DNA from: CAWJFJ01 sp963800065
GTDB taxonomy: Bacteria; Actinomycetota; Acidimicrobiia; Acidimicrobiales; UBA8190
Reading direction: 5' to 3'
Length of the DNA stretch: 64,000 nt
Assembly (NCBI GenBank): GCA_963800065.1
Contig: CAWCZO010000003.1
Coordinates: forward strand, 372,001 to 436,000
Positions within the stretch are counted from its first letter, which is position 1. Each line of letters begins with the position of its first letter. Under the pieces are notes generated by a model that saw only the letters and a program-made list of their open reading frames with translations, did not search any database and was not told the DNA's origin. Shown in pieces: positions 61,100 to 64,000 of the stretch. The position numbers were made by a program, and so were the translations under genes.

Positions 61100-61474
61100 C
61101 TACTTGGTCGGCTTCTCGAAGGCGCACTTGGCGCTGCCCGACCCGTTGGCGGTGGTGACGGTGACCTTGGCCGACTTCACGGTGCCGATCTTCTTGGGCA
61201 CCGGAAACTCGATGGCCTTGCCCGAATCGGCGGTGAAGGCAGCGGGCAGGACCTTCACCTTCGTGCCCTTGCCGGCGATCGTCACCGACGTGGCGCCGGC
61301 CAGGCCTTTGCCCTCGATCGTGACCGTCTTCTTGTCGAAGGCCGGTGACGGCGAGCACGCCTTGACGATCGGCGCCGACGAAGTCTTGGCGAAGGCCGCC
61401 CCGCTCAGTGCCGTGGGTACGGCGAACCCCATGGCCACAACGGCGACACCGGACGCGACAAATCGAACTTTCAC
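61100..61474 (-). CDS. secreted IPT/TIG-like small protein
   Basis: This 124-aa protein starts at GTG 61474 (AAGGGGGG ribosome binding site). It has a signal peptide (VAVVAMGFAVPTALSGAAFA) and one beta-sandwich domain (PAFDKKTVTIEGKGLAGATS, VTVTTANGSGSAKCAFEKP) of the IPT/TIG type, with a Cys pair (KACSP, AKCAF). It is convergent with the hydrolase gene. It resembles the beta domain of the PstS-like protein at 17981 in style. Its function is unknown. Confidence 0.65.
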   Translation of the reverse strand: MKVRFVASGVAVVAMGFAVPTALSGAAFAKTSSAPIVKACSPSPAFDKKTVTIEGKGLAGATSVTIAGKGTKVKVLPAAFTADSGKAIEFPVPKKIGTVKSAKVTVTTANGSGSAKCAFEKPTK

Positions 61475-61635
61475 TTGCCATCCCCCCCTTGAGTCTTGAC
61501 CACGACACAGTGCCCCACCCGGATCACCGGACGCCCAACGGCCGGCCAAAAGTTCAACACCGCCGAGGTGGTGCGTTGGCCAACACGAGGGGCGGACGAG
61601 GCCTCCGGGCGGCCCGTCGCAGATGGTCGCGCCTC

Positions 61636-62766
61636 TCAGACGGTCTCGGGCCTCGACGACCGGGCCGGAACCAGCGAGCGCCAGCGCTTGTGGACGGCGC
61701 GGACGTGGGGGAGGCTGCGGACGACGAGGCGGTCCACCGGTCCGTGCAGCGCGAAGAGGAGGGTCGAGATGCGCGTGAGGTCGGGGTAGAGGCCCATGAG
61801 GTAGGTGTTGCCGGGACTGGCGCAGGGGTCGACCCACCGGGCGTCGGTGTTGTGGTGGATGTAGTCGAACGAGTCCACGTGGAGCAGGACGCCGGGACCG
61901 AAGCGCTTGAAGCGCTCGTCGTAGGTCACCTTGACGCCGAAGAGTCCGTCGCCTCCCCGGAGCAGGATCCTCATGGCCAGTGTCCGGCCACCGCACTCGA
62001 GGGAGAGGACGAGAAGCCTCTTGTGGTCGGCGAACCGTTCGCACATGGAGTGGAAGTACTCCGGTTCGCCGGGAGTCGACGCCAGGGCCACCCCCGTGAT
62101 CGACTTGTAGCCGGCCGCCTCGAGGGCGATGAAATCGTCGATGGCGGACAGGTCGTGCGACCGGTCGACGAGGACGGGCGCGGTCCCGAGCTCGTCCGCC
62201 AGCTGGAGGCGGCGGCGGCGGAGCTTCTTGCGCCGGTTGGCGCTCAGGTCGTCGTCGTAGGTGGGTTCGGCCCTCCGCACCAGAAAGGCCCTCTGGAAGT
62301 CCTCCTGGGTGTGGATGGGCAGGCCCAACTCCGCGGCCGCGCTGCGCAGGTGGTGGGCCACGGGTCCGCCTTCGCGCAGTGAGTCCAGCCCGAAGAGGCG
62401 GTAGCCGAGTGCGGCCCGTCGGTCGGCCAGGGTGGTGAGGAGGGTGGCCATCGCCGTGGTGCCCGCCGACGCATCGACCAGGGGGGTGCCGACATAGGTG
62501 CTGCGTCGGACCTTGTTGGCGGCGATGGGATACGAGATGTTGTACCAGCGCGAGACGGGCCTGATCGGCACGCAGGCCTGGAACCGTCCGCCTTCCTCGG
62601 CCACGACGAGGGCGATGTCGGCACCGTGGGAGAGGTGACGCGCCGCGGGGATCACGCAGTCCGGTTCGCAGAGGGGATTGGGTTCCACGGCCCGGTCGGC
62701 GAGCTGGCGCCAGCTCTCTTCGTCGCCGGCCGAGATGTCACGCACGTGGATGAGGCGACCGATCAC
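61636..62766 (-). CDS. GNAT acyltransferase of the FemAB/BioF2-like type
   Basis: This 376-aa protein has the double-GNAT layout of FemAB/CelD-like proteins. The N-terminal half contains ACVPIRPVSRWYNISYP. The C-terminal half contains DDLSANRRKKLRRRRLQLAD, FIALEAAGYKSITGVALAST and GPGVLLHVDSFDYIHHNTDA. Such enzymes transfer amino acids or acyl groups to cell-wall or polysaccharide acceptors. Its location next to an aminoacyl-carrier-protein operon makes it a candidate partner, but it is on the other strand and separated by the IPT gene. Confidence 0.75.
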   Translation of the reverse strand: MIGRLIHVRDISAGDEESWRQLADRAVEPNPLCEPDCVIPAARHLSHGADIALVVAEEGGRFQACVPIRPVSRWYNISYPIAANKVRRSTYVGTPLVDASAGTTAMATLLTTLADRRAALGYRLFGLDSLREGGPVAHHLRSAAAELGLPIHTQEDFQRAFLVRRAEPTYDDDLSANRRKKLRRRRLQLADELGTAPVLVDRSHDLSAIDDFIALEAAGYKSITGVALASTPGEPEYFHSMCERFADHKRLLVLSLECGGRTLAMRILLRGGDGLFGVKVTYDERFKRFGPGVLLHVDSFDYIHHNTDARWVDPCASPGNTYLMGLYPDLTRISTLLFALHGPVDRLVVRSLPHVRAVHKRWRSLVPARSSRPETV

Positions 62767-62825
62767 GGCGGGCCCCTCTCGACCACGGGATGTCTCATAA
62801 CCGGCGGACGGTCACGCCCGTGTCG

Positions 62826-63251
62826 TCAGGCAAAGGCCGCAGCCACGGCCTGGGTGTCGGGGAAGAGGTCGACGGCCACCACCTTGCCGTCGGAGAACGT
62901 CCAGATCTGGGTCTCGTCCATGTCGACCGTTCTCCCCGTCGGGGCCGTGAAGGCCATGTGGAGCCAGACCACGACGAGGTCGCCCTCGCCGAAGACGGCC
63001 TTGATGTCGAAGGCGGTCATCTCGACCACGTCCATCGCCTCCATGAAGGCGACGACGCCCTGGCGGCCGGTGTACTCCTTGAAGAAGGGGGCGGCCTGGC
63101 GGTCGGCGCAGGCGACCGCCCACCGGACCTTCCTCGATAGGTGCGCCATGGGGGCCATGATGTCGCCGCGCCCGAGGGCCTCCTGGATCTGGCGGACGGT
63201 GTCGACGTGCGAAAGCGGCGAGGCGACGGGCGGCGGCGGGGGGTCGGCCAC
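62826..63251 (-). CDS. SnoaL/NTF2-like protein
   Basis: This 141-aa protein fits the NTF2-like cone fold: HVDTVRQIQEALGRGDIMAP at the start, GRQGVVAFMEAMDVVEMTAF in the middle and WTFSDGKVVAVDLFPDTQAV at the end. The last is a common SnoaL-like ketosteroid-isomerase-related signature. The catalytic role is unknown. It is transcribed divergently from the S51-type gene that follows. Confidence 0.8.
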   Translation of the reverse strand: MADPPPPPVASPLSHVDTVRQIQEALGRGDIMAPMAHLSRKVRWAVACADRQAAPFFKEYTGRQGVVAFMEAMDVVEMTAFDIKAVFGEGDLVVVWLHMAFTAPTGRTVDMDETQIWTFSDGKVVAVDLFPDTQAVAAAFA

Positions 63252-63358
63252 AAGGCGATCGTAGGACAGCGGCCGGGGACCCGTTCACGGGACGGATACG
63301 GTGACCCCGGGGCCGTTGTTCATCGCCGACGGGCCGCGGCGGACCGGGAGAGGTGGGG

Positions 63359-64000
63359 ATGGGAACGTCGGCGGGTCCGGTGGCACTGGTGGGGAGCGGG
63401 GAATTCCTCGAGGCCATGGTCCCGGTGGACGCCGGCCTGCTCGAGGGTCGGCCCCGGCGAGCGGCCGTGCTCCCCACCGCCGCCTCGCTGGAAGGTGACG
63501 AGCGGGTGGCGTGGTGGCTCGACCTGGCCCGGCGGCATTACGACGGCATGGGGGTGGAGACCGTCCCCGTTCCCGTCCTGACCCGGGCCGACGCCGACGA
63601 CCCGGGTCTGGCCGGGCTGGTCGACGAGGTGGGTCTCGTCTACCTGTCGGGCGGCGATCCCCACCATCTGGCCTCCACCCTGCGGGGGTCGGCGGTCTGG
63701 GGCGCCGTCACCGCCGCCTGGCACGCCGGCGCCGCCCTGGCGGGGTGCTCGGCCGGTGCCATGGCGCTCACCTCGGGTGCCCCACCCGACCTCGGACCGG
63801 GCGGGACCCGTCGGCCGGCGTCGGCGTCCGCCGACCTCGGACCGGCGACGGACCAGAGCGGACTGGGGGTGGTGGGGCACCTGGCCGTGATCCCCCATTT
63901 CGACCTCCTCGAGCGCCGGCGGCCCGGGGTGGCGGAGTGGTTCGCCTCCTGGCAGGGGCCGGGGACGACCCTGGTCGGGGTGGAGGAGGAGACGGCCCTG
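63359..64000 (+). CDS. S51-type peptidase/glutamine-amidotransferase-fold protein, partial
   Basis: The gene runs off the window, so only the first 214 residues are seen. ATG 63359 has GGGAGAGG upstream. The sequence (VALVGSGEFLEAMVPVDAGL, VYLSGGDPHHLASTLRGS) and the nucleophile elbow ALAGCSAGAMAL match the peptidase E/cyanophycinase-like S51 fold with a catalytic Ser. Actinobacterial members are often labelled type 1 glutamine amidotransferase-like. The substrate is unknown. Confidence 0.8.
   Translation, partial: MGTSAGPVALVGSGEFLEAMVPVDAGLLEGRPRRAAVLPTAASLEGDERVAWWLDLARRHYDGMGVETVPVPVLTRADADDPGLAGLVDEVGLVYLSGGDPHHLASTLRGSAVWGAVTAAWHAGAALAGCSAGAMALTSGAPPDLGPGGTRRPASASADLGPATDQSGLGVVGHLAVIPHFDLLERRRPGVAEWFASWQGPGTTLVGVEEETAL

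Noticed and set aside
1..64000. CRISPR array
   Set aside because: No regularly spaced repeats with unique spacers were seen. The GCCCACAT array has no spacer structure.

Overview
The window looks like a high-GC Actinomycetota chromosome. Supporting signs are GTG starts, GTGA/ATGA-overlapping operons, a CGAAC-N4-GTTCG LexA box before recA, an intein in RecA, DUF2510-type motifs, and the gene order rimO-pgsA-cinA-(thpR)-recA. An acidimicrobial origin is plausible but is only an inference. Most of the window is ordinary chromosome. A stretch of visibly lower GC at 25265-39249 is an integrated element.

Layout. 39-9016: secreted Tat protein, CYTH/CHAD protein, Nudix hydrolase, cNMP-binding/flavin oxidoreductase, VOC protein, universal stress protein and two lipoproteins. 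9065-20011: a phosphate-uptake region. It runs pstC, pstA (two apparent frameshifts), pstB, a membrane-anchored PstS-like protein, a 916-aa multidomain cell-surface PstS-like protein and a sortase-fold protein that has lost its catalytic His and Cys. Then, behind a second promoter with GTTCACC repeats, comes another secreted PstS-like protein. 20520-24451: an arsenic operon (arsR divergent from arsI, MIP channel, CoA-disulfide-reductase-like flavoprotein, arsC). 24452-25264 holds no convincing gene.

25265-39249: an element of about 14 kb integrated in the anticodon loop of a tRNA-Ser(GCT) gene. It carries an integrase, excisionase-like HTH proteins, a TOPRIM primase, a replicative ATPase, an iteron-like array, an HNH nuclease, terminase genes, tail-fibre-like proteins and an MmpS-like membrane protein. 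I saw no capsid, portal or tail-tape genes, so it resembles a phage satellite or a reduced prophage. Many of its genes show single-base frameshifts, mostly in the +1 direction. This pattern suggests sequencing or assembly error at least as much as decay.

39301-52771: rimO, pgsA, cinA, a DinB/WYL-regulator divergent pair with a palindromic operator, a macro-domain protein, a MerR regulator, an ABC-2 permease remnant, thpR, recA with a full-length homing-endonuclease intein, a DUF3048 protein, a methyltransferase, an acyltransferase and an LPFTG surface protein.

52894-61057: a tightly packed cluster with an AcpS-like phosphopantetheinyl transferase, a carrier protein, an acyl-CoA-dehydrogenase-like protein, a class II aaRS-like amino acid:carrier-protein ligase, a DUF1839 protein, a GH2-like glycosidase and a tandem alpha/beta hydrolase. 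This is a carrier-protein aminoacylation pathway whose product is unknown, and it is the most interesting system in the window. It is followed by an IPT-like secreted protein, a FemAB/BioF2-like GNAT, a SnoaL-like protein and the start of an S51-type peptidase.
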